Part shown: positions 1-5,076 of the stretch, in pieces
How the letters are laid out: every line of letters starts with the position of its first letter
Position numbering within the stretch: the stretch's first letter is position 1
The notes under the pieces: model-generated
Database searches by the model: none
What the model saw: only the letters and a program-made list of their open reading frames with translations
What the model was told of the DNA's origin: nothing
Assembly: GCA_035705985.1 (NCBI GenBank)
Contig: DASSVP010000140.1
Location: forward strand, 1 to 7,786
Origin: JACVRW01 sp035705985
GTDB taxonomy: Bacteria > Actinomycetota > Thermoleophilia > Solirubrobacterales > Thermoleophilaceae
DNA: 7,786 nucleotides
Direction: 5' to 3'
Translations under genes and position numbers: made by a program

Positions 1-161
1 ACCAGCTCGACCGTGATCTGCGACTCCGGCTCGCGGTACCGGTACTGGACGATCGTGTTCGCCTTGCGGAATTTCGGCGCGAGCTCCTCGTCGTCGGCCA
101 GCTGCTGGAACAGCGTGCCGATGTACCTGTAGACCTCGTCCTCGTCTTTGAAGTAAGCCAC
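1..161 (-). CDS. SCP2-like sterol/lipid carrier domain protein, N-terminal part (runs off left edge)
   Basis: The minus strand from a GTG at 161 reads MAYFKDEDEVYRYIGTLF and continues open to the window edge, giving 53 complete codons. This opening, followed by a helix with LADDEELAPKF and a strand containing IVQYRYREP, is the typical beginning of bacterial SCP2 (sterol carrier protein 2-like) proteins. These are small cytosolic proteins of about 110-140 residues that hold lipids or fatty acyl-CoA in a hydrophobic tunnel. The rest of the domain lies outside the window. The GTG start is chosen because the family-like sequence begins exactly there. There is no Shine-Dalgarno, but a TAGACT hexamer sits 7 bases upstream, which fits leaderless expression. 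A truncated thioesterase-like gene ends 10 bases upstream on the same strand, so the two probably once formed a lipid or acyl-CoA operon. Family call is from recognition of the N-terminus only. Confidence 0.72.
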   Translation of the reverse strand, partial: MAYFKDEDEVYRYIGTLFQQLADDEELAPKFRKANTIVQYRYREPESQITVEL

Positions 162-168
162 GCGCGGA

Positions 169-174
169 AGTCTA
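169..174 (-). promoter_or_regulatory. Candidate -10 element for leaderless SCP2-like gene
   Basis: TAGACT on the minus strand lies 7 bases before the GTG at 161, and its TAG is also the stop codon of the thioesterase remnant. The position fits transcription starting at the start codon. No convincing -35 was seen. The call rests mainly on the same arrangement recurring at four other gene heads in this window. Confidence 0.45.
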
Positions 175-363
175 CGGCCGCGCCCGCGCCGGCAGGGTCC
201 GTGCTCGGCGGCCGGCGCGGCCCCGCTCGTCCCGCAGCGCCGTGTCGGTCACGCCGGTTCCCTTCACGTGCGTCACCGAGTCGAGGCAGACCCAGTCGCC
301 CTCGGGCGGCCACAGCAGGTGCACGGTGAGGTCCGTGCTGATGAAGACGAAGCGTGGGCGGCG
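172..363 (-). pseudogene. 5'-truncated remnant of an acyl-CoA thioesterase-like (hotdog) gene
   Basis: Read on the minus strand, this stretch encodes about 63 residues ending in a TAG at 172-174, including PRFVFISTDLTVHLL, then GDWVCLDSVT and GTGVTDTALRDERG. That matches the C-terminal end of the double-hotdog acyl-CoA thioesterase (TesB-like) proteins common in actinobacteria, where a strand like FINADLTVHL is followed by GEWVGLDAVT and a GVGxSxxxLHDERGPxG tail. The frame meets a TGA at 364-366 immediately upstream, there is no plausible start before this core, and the alcohol dehydrogenase gene on the other strand takes over from 387. Roughly the N-terminal three quarters of a usual 250-residue protein is therefore missing. 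The tail is also degraded: arginine-rich residues replace the family's usual ending. It fills what would otherwise be a gap between the SCP2-like gene and the dehydrogenase. The family assignment is recognition without a search. Confidence 0.68.
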
Positions 364-371
364 TCACGTTG

Positions 372-377
372 TAGCGT
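372..377 (+). promoter_or_regulatory. Candidate -10 element for leaderless alcohol dehydrogenase gene
   Basis: TAGCGT lies 9 bases before the ATG at 387, with no Shine-Dalgarno between. This spacing suggests transcription starts at or just before the start codon. No clear -35 hexamer is visible. The element lies just outside the truncated end of the opposite-strand thioesterase remnant. Confidence 0.45.
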
Positions 378-386
378 GCCGCCGGT

Positions 387-1421
387 ATGCAAGCCGTCAC
401 GTTTCAGGCGCCCGGCGATGTGCAGGTGGAGGAGCGGCCGGAGCCGGAGCTGCTCGAGCGTGACGACGCCGTGGTCCGCGTCGAGGCCACCGGAGTGTGC
501 GGCTCGGATCTGCACATCTACCACGGCCGTGTCCAGATGGAGCAGGGCTTCACCCTCGGCCACGAGTTCGTCGGAACGGTGGTCGCGGCCGGTGACGGGG
601 TCACCCAGGTCGCCGAGGGGGACCGCGTGCTCGGGTGCTACTGCTCGGCCTGCGGCAACTGCTTCTTCTGCCGCCGGGGCGACTTCCACAAGTGCGACGA
701 CGGCCGCGTCTTCGGACACGGCAAGACGCTCGGCTCGCTACAGGGCGCCCAGGCCGAGCAGGTGCTCGTCCCGCACGCGAACCTCACGCTACGGCGCGTG
801 CCCGAGGGAATGTCCGACGACGTCGCGCTGTTCGCGGGCGACGTCATGGGCACCGGCTGGCACGCGATCGACCAGGCCGAGATCCGGCCCGGCGACACCG
901 CGGCGGTGCTCGGCCTGGGCCCGGTGGGCCTCTGCGCCGTCCAGGCGGCCAAGGCGGCGGGCGCGGCCCACGTAATAGCCGTGGACACGGTGGAGGACCG
1001 CCTGCAGCTGGCGGAGTCGTTCGGTGCCCAGGCGGTTCATCTCACCGAAGACGACCCGAGACAGAGAGTGAAGGAAGCCACGGAGGGCCGTGGCGTGGAC
1101 GCCGCCATCGACGCGGTCGGCCACCCCGACGCGCTCGAGCTGGCCTGCCGGGTCACGCGCAAGGCCGGAACGGTCTCGGCGATCGGCGTGTACGCCGAGC
1201 GCATCGAGGTGCACATGGGCATCGTCTGGATCAAGGCGCTCACCATGAAGACCGGGCACGCGAACGTGATCGGGCACGTGGACCGCGTGCTCGCGATGCT
1301 CGACGCCGGCGTGCTCGACCCGGGCCCGCTCGTGACGCACCACATGAGGCTCGAGGACGCGGCGGAGGCGTACGCGGTCTACGATCGCCGCGAGGCGCTC
1401 AAGATCGTGATGAAGCCGTGA
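387..1421 (+). CDS. Zinc-dependent medium-chain alcohol dehydrogenase
   Basis: This 344-residue protein has the full layout of the zinc-containing medium-chain alcohol dehydrogenases, which oxidise alcohols or polyols with NAD(P) in the cytosol. Catalytic-zinc ligands are visible at C38 (GVCGSDLH) and at H59-E60 (GHEF). The structural-zinc cluster is C89-x2-C92-x2-C95-x7-C103, and two further cysteines (C84, C86) sit just before it. The Rossmann fold starts at GLGPVG (176-181), and an aspartate (D200) ends the second strand, which favours NAD over NADP. The C-terminus closes the catalytic domain with LEDAAEAYAVYDRREALKIV, typical of the threonine/sorbitol/formaldehyde-dehydrogenase side of the family. 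The length is normal. The start ATG is chosen because the protein begins there in family register and a -10-like hexamer lies just upstream. The gene overlaps the following hydratase gene by 4 bases. The substrate cannot be told; the neighbouring aldehyde dehydrogenase suggests it makes an aldehyde. Confidence 0.93.
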   Translation: MQAVTFQAPGDVQVEERPEPELLERDDAVVRVEATGVCGSDLHIYHGRVQMEQGFTLGHEFVGTVVAAGDGVTQVAEGDRVLGCYCSACGNCFFCRRGDFHKCDDGRVFGHGKTLGSLQGAQAEQVLVPHANLTLRRVPEGMSDDVALFAGDVMGTGWHAIDQAEIRPGDTAAVLGLGPVGLCAVQAAKAAGAAHVIAVDTVEDRLQLAESFGAQAVHLTEDDPRQRVKEATEGRGVDAAIDAVGHPDALELACRVTRKAGTVSAIGVYAERIEVHMGIVWIKALTMKTGHANVIGHVDRVLAMLDAGVLDPGPLVTHHMRLEDAAEAYAVYDRREALKIVMKP

Positions 1422-2023
1422 GCATCGAGACCGGGACGGAGGCGATGCTGACTCGGCGTCGGGAGATCCTGGCTCAGGGAGCCGAGCCGGTCGGCTGGAA
1501 GGTCGGCTTCAACGTGCCCGAGATCCAGCGGAGGCTGGGCATCGACGGGCCGCTGGCCGGCTTTCTGACCACGGACTCGCTGATCGAGGGTGAGTGGGAT
1601 GAGTATCCGGTGGTGGTCGAGAGCGAGGTTGCCGTGGAGGTCGGCGACGATGGCCGGTCGATCGCGGCGCTCCTGCCCGCGCTGGAGATCGTGGACCCGC
1701 CGGAGCTCGACCTGGAGATCGAGCAGATCCTCGCGGGCAACATCTTCCACCGTGCCGTCGCCTTCGGCCCGCGAGTGGAGAAGACCGAGCCGGGGCCTGG
1801 GCGCATCCTCGTCAACGGTGAGGAACAGCACTCGGTGGAGCCGGAGGGATTGGAGCAGATGGTCGCGGCCGTGGCCGCACGTCTGGAGGCCGCCGCGGAG
1901 GCGCTCCGTCCCGGCGACCGCATCATCACCGGCGTGCTCGCTCCGCCGCACGAGGCCTCGGAGGGCGACACGGTGCGGCTCGAGCTCGACGCGGTGGGGA
2001 GCGTCGAGCTGCGCTTCTCGTAG
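1418..2023 (+). CDS. Short 2-keto-4-pentenoate hydratase / fumarylacetoacetate hydrolase-family protein
   Basis: From a GTG at 1418 this encodes 201 residues resembling MhpD-type hydratases, which add water to 2-hydroxypenta-2,4-dienoate-like enols in catabolic pathways. Visible matches are GWKVGFN (26-32, with the active-site lysine K28), LGIDGPLAGFL (40-50), the metal-ligand pair E68-x-E70, ALEIVD with the third acidic ligand E90, LVNGEE (131-136), and the closing strands GDRIITG (167-172) and SVELRF. Metal-binding residues are therefore kept. It is short: family members usually have about 260 residues, with 50-60 before the GRKVG motif, so about 30 N-terminal residues are missing and the region after the NGE motif is also compact. 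The reading frame stays open upstream inside the dehydrogenase gene, but that sequence does not look like the family. The GTGA overlap with the stop of the dehydrogenase indicates translational coupling and a shared transcript. It may be a distinct actinobacterial subfamily with a related but unknown substrate. Confidence 0.85.
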   Translation: MSIETGTEAMLTRRREILAQGAEPVGWKVGFNVPEIQRRLGIDGPLAGFLTTDSLIEGEWDEYPVVVESEVAVEVGDDGRSIAALLPALEIVDPPELDLEIEQILAGNIFHRAVAFGPRVEKTEPGPGRILVNGEEQHSVEPEGLEQMVAAVAARLEAAAEALRPGDRIITGVLAPPHEASEGDTVRLELDAVGSVELRFS

Positions 2024-2026
2024 CAT
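2021..2026 (+). promoter_or_regulatory. Candidate -10 element for leaderless aldehyde dehydrogenase gene
   Basis: TAGCAT begins with the TAG stop codon of the hydratase gene and lies 7 bases before the ATG at 2034. There is no Shine-Dalgarno in the 10-base intergenic gap. This suggests the aldehyde dehydrogenase has its own start of transcription inside the operon. The same stop-codon arrangement occurs at the SCP2-like gene. Confidence 0.45.
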
Positions 2027-2033
2027 CCGCGGC

Positions 2034-3533
2034 ATGAGCACAGACGCAGCCGCGCTCCCCGACGCCCTGTCCGACGCCGCGCGCTCCTTCGCCTCCGGGC
2101 CGCACCGGTTCGTCATCGGCGGCGAGCGCCCGGAGGCCGCTGACGGCCGCACGTTCGAGACGGTCGATCCCTCCACGGGCCGCGCCATCACGGAGGTGCC
2201 GTACGCGGGCACCGAGGACGTGGACCGCGCCGTGGGCGCCGCGCGCGAGGCCTTCGAGGACGGCCGCTGGAGCAGGATCGCCGCCGCCGAGCGCACCCGG
2301 GCGATCCTCGCCTTCGCCGACGCGGTCGACGCGCACGCGGACGAGCTGGCCGAGCTCGAGTCGCTCGACAACGGCAAGCCGGTGAAGCTGGCGCGGCGCG
2401 TGGACGTGCCGCTCACCTCGGCGCACCTCCGCTACTTCGCGGGCTGGCCCACGCGCATCAACGGCGAGGTGCTGCCGGTGGCGCAGCCGAACATGCACTG
2501 CTACACGCGCAAGGAGCCGGTGGGTGTCGCGGCGCAGATCATCCCGTGGAACTTCCCGCTGCTGATGGCGGCGTGGAAGGTCGCCCCCGCGCTCGCCGCG
2601 GGCTGCACGATCGTGCTGAAGCCGGCCGAGCAGACGCCGCTCACAGCGATCCGCTTCGCCGAGCTGGCGCTCGAGGCCGGCCTGCCCGAGGGCGCGCTGA
2701 ACGTGATCACCGGCGACGGCGAGACCGGCGCCGCGCTCGTGGACCACCCGGATGTGGACAAGATCGCGTTCACCGGCTCCACCGCGGTCGGGCGCGAGAT
2801 CGGCGAGAAGGCGGGGCGCGCGCTCAAGCGCGTGACGCTCGAGCTGGGCGGGAAGTCGCCGAACATCATCCTGCCCGATGCCGACATGAGCGCGGCCGTC
2901 AAGGGCGCCTACCAGGCGATCTACTACAACACCGGCCAGGCCTGCAACGCCGGATCGCGCCTGTTCGTGCACAAGGACCAGTACGACGACGTGCTGGCGG
3001 GGCTCTCCGAGGCGGCCGGCAAGGCGCGCCTCGGCGCCGGGCTCGACCCCGACACGCAGATGGGGCCGCTCATCTCCGCGGAGCAGGAGGAGCGCGTTCG
3101 CGGCTACATCGAGTCGGGCAAGTCCGAGGGTGCCGAGCTCGTCACGGGCGGGAACAAGCCCGACGGCGAGGGCTTCTTCGTGGAGCCCACGCTGTTCAGC
3201 GCCACGGACGACAAGCTGACCATCGCGCGCGAGGAGATCTTCGGCCCGGTGCTCGTGGCGCTGCCGTATGACTCGATCGAGGAGGTCGCGCGCCGCGCGA
3301 ACGACACCGAGTACGGCCTCGCCGCCGGCGTCTGGACGCAGGACATCGCGACCGCCCATAAGCTCGCCGCGCTGCTGCGAGCGGGCGATATCTGGATCAA
3401 CACCTGGAGCGCGGGAGACCCGGCCGCTCCGTTCGGCGGCTTCAAGGCGTCAGGAGTGGGGCGCGAGCACGGCCGCGAGGGCCTCGAGGCCTACCTCGAG
3501 AACAAGACCGTGTGGGTCAATCTCGGCGCCTAG
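2034..3533 (+). CDS. NAD(P)-dependent aldehyde dehydrogenase (ALDH superfamily)
   Basis: This 499-residue protein is a complete member of the aldehyde dehydrogenase superfamily, oxidising an aldehyde to the carboxylic acid in the cytosol. The oxyanion asparagine is N173 (PWNFP), the cofactor lysine is K196 (LKPAEQTPL), the Rossmann turn is FTGSTAVG (246-253), the general-base glutamate is E270 (LELGGKSP), and the nucleophile is C304 (GQACNAGSR). The cofactor glutamate is E401 in EEIFGPV, and FGGFKASGVGRE closes the catalytic cleft. Sequence and length resemble the ALDH1/betaine-aldehyde/gamma-glutamylaminobutyraldehyde group, but substrate cannot be assigned. The ATG at 2034 is preferred: the frame is open further upstream only as a shadow of the hydratase gene, and residues 1-25 look like a normal family N-terminus. 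It starts 10 bases after the hydratase stop. It would naturally take the aldehyde made by the upstream alcohol dehydrogenase. A strong terminator follows 8 bases after the stop. Confidence 0.95.
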   Translation: MSTDAAALPDALSDAARSFASGPHRFVIGGERPEAADGRTFETVDPSTGRAITEVPYAGTEDVDRAVGAAREAFEDGRWSRIAAAERTRAILAFADAVDAHADELAELESLDNGKPVKLARRVDVPLTSAHLRYFAGWPTRINGEVLPVAQPNMHCYTRKEPVGVAAQIIPWNFPLLMAAWKVAPALAAGCTIVLKPAEQTPLTAIRFAELALEAGLPEGALNVITGDGETGAALVDHPDVDKIAFTGSTAVGREIGEKAGRALKRVTLELGGKSPNIILPDADMSAAVKGAYQAIYYNTGQACNAGSRLFVHKDQYDDVLAGLSEAAGKARLGAGLDPDTQMGPLISAEQEERVRGYIESGKSEGAELVTGGNKPDGEGFFVEPTLFSATDDKLTIAREEIFGPVLVALPYDSIEEVARRANDTEYGLAAGVWTQDIATAHKLAALLRAGDIWINTWSAGDPAAPFGGFKASGVGREHGREGLEAYLENKTVWVNLGA

Positions 3534-3541
3534 CCGCAAGG

Positions 3542-3574
3542 AACCGCCCGGGCCGACAAGCCCGGGGCGGTTTT
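3542..3574 (+). terminator. Rho-independent terminator of the dehydrogenase cassette
   Basis: A G/C-rich inverted repeat (ACCGCC-CGGGC pairing with GCCCGGGGCGGT, with a one-base bulge and a 6-base loop CGACAA) is followed directly by TTTT. It sits just after the aldehyde dehydrogenase stop and before the convergent sugar dehydrogenase stop. On the minus strand the same hairpin is followed only by a poor T-run (GGTTCCTT), so it would terminate the opposite gene less well. Confidence 0.85.
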
Positions 3575-3599
3575 CGTGCGGCGTTCGATTACCGGAGAC

Positions 3600-4805
3600 C
3601 TAACGACGGCCGATGCGAAAAACCGGCCCGTCCAGGGACACCGCGTACACCCGCCCGCGCCCGTCCTCGCCGAACGAGACGAGGTTGGACACGCTCAGGC
3701 GCGTCCTGCGCGAGCGCGCGGTCGGTCGCCGCAGGTGTGAGACGCGCAGCCGGCCGTTGCAGTAGTCGCCGTACACGTAGCGACCCGTCCAGCCGCGCCC
3801 GAGCGAGCGGTCACGCATTACGTAACCGCCCGTGATCGAGCAGTAGCCGGAGGCGGAGTGCGAGTGCTGGAGGACGGGCCGCACGTGGCCGGGCGCCGTC
3901 CCGCCCTCGTAAGTGGCGCGCCCCTCGAAGGCGTCCCAGCCGAAGTTGTAGCCGCCACGCGGCTGAGCGCCGCCGGAGCGGCCGGGCACGAAGTCGATCT
4001 CCTCGATCGCGTTCTGTCCCACGTCACCGATCGTCAGGTGGCCGCGGCGGCGGTCGAACGAGAACCTGTACGGGTTCCGGAGACCGTAGGCGTAGATCTC
4101 GCCGCGGCTGCCGGAGCGGCCTCGGAACGGGTTGCTCGCCGGAATCGAGTAGCCGCCGTCCGGGCGGGGATCGATGCGGATGAGCTTGCCGAGCAGCTCC
4201 CCGAGGTCCTGAGCGTTTTCGTCCGGGTCCCCACCGCCGCCGCCGTCGCCGAAGCCGGCGTAGAGCATCCCGTCGGGGCCCACCTGAAGCTGGCCGCCCT
4301 TGTGGTTGGAGCGGCGGTGCGGGACCCGAATGACGGAACGGCGCGACCCCGGATCCGCTCTGTTCGGAGTGCCGGCCGCCGTCCGGAACTGGTCGATCTG
4401 GATGAAGCCCTGGTTGTCCGTGTAGTAGACCCAGAAGCGTGGCGAGCGCGCGTAGTCCGGCGCGAACGCCATCGACAGCAGGCCGCTCTCGCCACCGCTC
4501 GTGACGCGGTCCGAGATGTCGAGGAACGGCCGCCCGAGGATGCGCCCGCGCTGCACGACGCGAATGCGGCCCTCGCGCTCCACCACGAAGCGCCGCCGGT
4601 CGCCGCGCGGGGCCGTGATGTAGGTGGGCTGGGCGAAGCGGCCGAGCGGCAGCAGCCGGACGGGTCGCCGCTGGGCCGGTTCAGCGGTCGTCGGCTGCTC
4701 GGGGGTGCCGGCAGGCCGGGTCGCCTCGGTTCGCTCCCCACCGTCGTCCGTGCAACCGGCGAACGCGAGCAGCAGGAACGGGACGACGTATCGGCACGCG
4801 CTCAC
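3600..4805 (-). CDS. PQQ-type sugar dehydrogenase (soluble GDH / aldose sugar dehydrogenase family), predicted lipoprotein
   Basis: This 401-residue protein belongs to the soluble glucose dehydrogenase-like six-bladed propeller family (YliI/Asd type). These enzymes oxidise aldose sugars with PQQ outside the cytoplasmic membrane. Residues 1-17 form a short signal peptide and AFAGC (14-18) is a lipobox-like motif with C18 as lipid anchor, although phenylalanine at -3 is unusual. A Pro/Thr/Glu-rich spacer (20-47) precedes the propeller. Family motifs are GESGLLSMAFAP (105-116), NHKGGQLQVGPDG (167-179) with the catalytic histidine H168, GFGDGGGGGDP, GKLIRIDP, YGLRNPYRFSFD (240-251), GDVGQNAIEEID (260-271), and NFGWDAFEG. 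C322 and C349 could form a disulfide. The start is the GTG at 4805, which gives a compact signal peptide and has a -10-like hexamer upstream. The gene converges on the aldehyde dehydrogenase and diverges from tRNA-Pro. No PQQ biosynthesis gene is in the window, so cofactor supply is unknown. Confidence 0.9.
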   Translation of the reverse strand: MSACRYVVPFLLLAFAGCTDDGGERTEATRPAGTPEQPTTAEPAQRRPVRLLPLGRFAQPTYITAPRGDRRRFVVEREGRIRVVQRGRILGRPFLDISDRVTSGGESGLLSMAFAPDYARSPRFWVYYTDNQGFIQIDQFRTAAGTPNRADPGSRRSVIRVPHRRSNHKGGQLQVGPDGMLYAGFGDGGGGGDPDENAQDLGELLGKLIRIDPRPDGGYSIPASNPFRGRSGSRGEIYAYGLRNPYRFSFDRRRGHLTIGDVGQNAIEEIDFVPGRSGGAQPRGGYNFGWDAFEGRATYEGGTAPGHVRPVLQHSHSASGYCSITGGYVMRDRSLGRGWTGRYVYGDYCNGRLRVSHLRRPTARSRRTRLSVSNLVSFGEDGRGRVYAVSLDGPVFRIGRR

Positions 4806-4813
4806 GCCGCCTC

Positions 4814-4819
4814 AGTATG
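4814..4819 (-). promoter_or_regulatory. Candidate -10 element for the sugar dehydrogenase gene
   Basis: CATACT on the minus strand matches the -10 consensus at four of six positions and lies 8 bases before the GTG at 4805, fitting a leaderless transcript. An alternative hexamer TAGCGT is at 4823-4828, 17 bases before the start. Either one overlaps or abuts the promoter space of the divergent tRNA gene. Confidence 0.35.
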
Positions 4820-4826
4820 CCAACGC

Positions 4827-4832
4827 TAACCT
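4827..4832 (+). promoter_or_regulatory. Possible -10 element for tRNA-Pro
   Basis: TAACCT ends 10 bases before the mature 5' end of the tRNA, a plausible place for a -10 with a very short leader. No good -35 is visible at the expected distance, so support is positional only. Confidence 0.3.
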
Positions 4833-4842
4833 TGACCTCGTT

Positions 4843-4916
4843 CGGGCTGTGGCGCAGCCTGGTAGCGCGCTCCGTTCGGGTCGGAGAGGTCGCTGGTTCA
4901 AATCCAGTCAGCCCGA
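4843..4916 (+). tRNA. tRNA-Pro (anticodon CGG)
   Basis: The 74 bases fold as a complete cloverleaf. Acceptor CGGGCTG pairs with CAGCCCG with discriminator A, and the D stem GCGC/GCGC carries loop AGCCTGGTA. The anticodon stem CTCCG/CGGAG carries loop TTCGGGT, which places CGG at 34-36. The variable loop is AGGTC, and the T stem GCTGG/CCAGT (one G-U pair) has loop TTCAAAT. Anticodon CGG reads proline codon CCG, which is common in this G+C-rich genome. The 3' CCA is not encoded. There is no sign that the 3' end is duplicated nearby as an attachment site, and no integrase is present. Confidence 0.96.
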
Positions 4917-5006
4917 TTGACTCACCTGCGCCTCAAAGGGGACGAGCCGTAGTTAACCGCGGGAGGCCTGCGGATTCGTGCCGATGGCGGCGGGGTGCGC
5001 CGGGCC

Positions 5007-5012
5007 TACGTT
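5007..5012 (+). promoter_or_regulatory. Candidate -10 element ahead of the two-part ORF
   Basis: TACGTT lies 6 bases before an ATG at 5019, the same geometry as the other leaderless-type starts in the window. If it is used, the mRNA for the gene at 5077 would begin near 5019 and carry a leader of about 58 bases. Confidence 0.35.
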
Positions 5013-5018
5013 GACGAT

Positions 5019-5060
5019 ATGGAAGCGAGTCGCCTGCCTCCGCCAACCACGGCGGACTGA
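5019..5060 (+). CDS. Possible 13-residue leader peptide (upstream micro-ORF)
   Basis: ATG at 5019 to TGA at 5058-5060 encodes MEASRLPPPTTAD. It is in a different frame from the main gene and ends 16 bases before the preferred ATG at 5077. A -10-like hexamer 6 bases upstream would make it the leaderless first ORF of the transcript. It contains three consecutive prolines, a context that can slow ribosomes. It could be a regulatory leader peptide or chance; nothing but position and promoter geometry supports it. Confidence 0.25.
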   Translation: MEASRLPPPTTAD

Positions 5061-5076
5061 CACCCTGGTGGCACCA

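Larger units (their letters stand above)
4917..5076. other. 160-base intergenic leader between tRNA-Pro and the two-part ORF
   Basis: No RNA gene or U-tailed terminator was seen here. A weak hairpin (CCGC at 4957-4960 with GCGG at 4970-4973) has no T-run. The notable content is a -10-like TACGTT at 5007-5012 placed 6 bases before an ATG that opens a 13-codon micro-ORF (annotated separately). The reading frame of the downstream gene is open back to a GTG at 4978, but the extra 33 residues do not look like the start of the recognised domain. Confidence 0.5.

Noticed and set aside
635..1417. N-terminal extension of the hydratase frame back to an ATG at 635
   Set aside because: The extension is a shadow of the alcohol dehydrogenase gene (RRPGRAR-type composition). 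Family similarity begins only after the GTG at 1418.
1926..3359. Long minus-strand open frame (477 codons) opposite the aldehyde dehydrogenase gene
   Set aside because: Its translation is arginine-, alanine- and histidine-rich with no recognisable motif, and it is the mirror of a well-defined gene. Long antisense frames are expected in DNA this rich in G+C.
3858..4829. Plus-strand frame of 323 codons opposite the sugar dehydrogenase
   Set aside because: It is antisense to a complete gene with all family motifs. Its own product is a Val/Ala/Arg/Glu-rich shadow.
4843..4916. tRNA-Pro as an integration site for a genomic island
   Set aside because: No repeat of the tRNA 3' end, no integrase and no change in base composition were seen downstream in the window.
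4957..4973. Hairpin CCGC...GCGG after tRNA-Pro as a possible terminator
   Set aside because: The stem is only 4 bp and no T-run follows (ATTCGTG).
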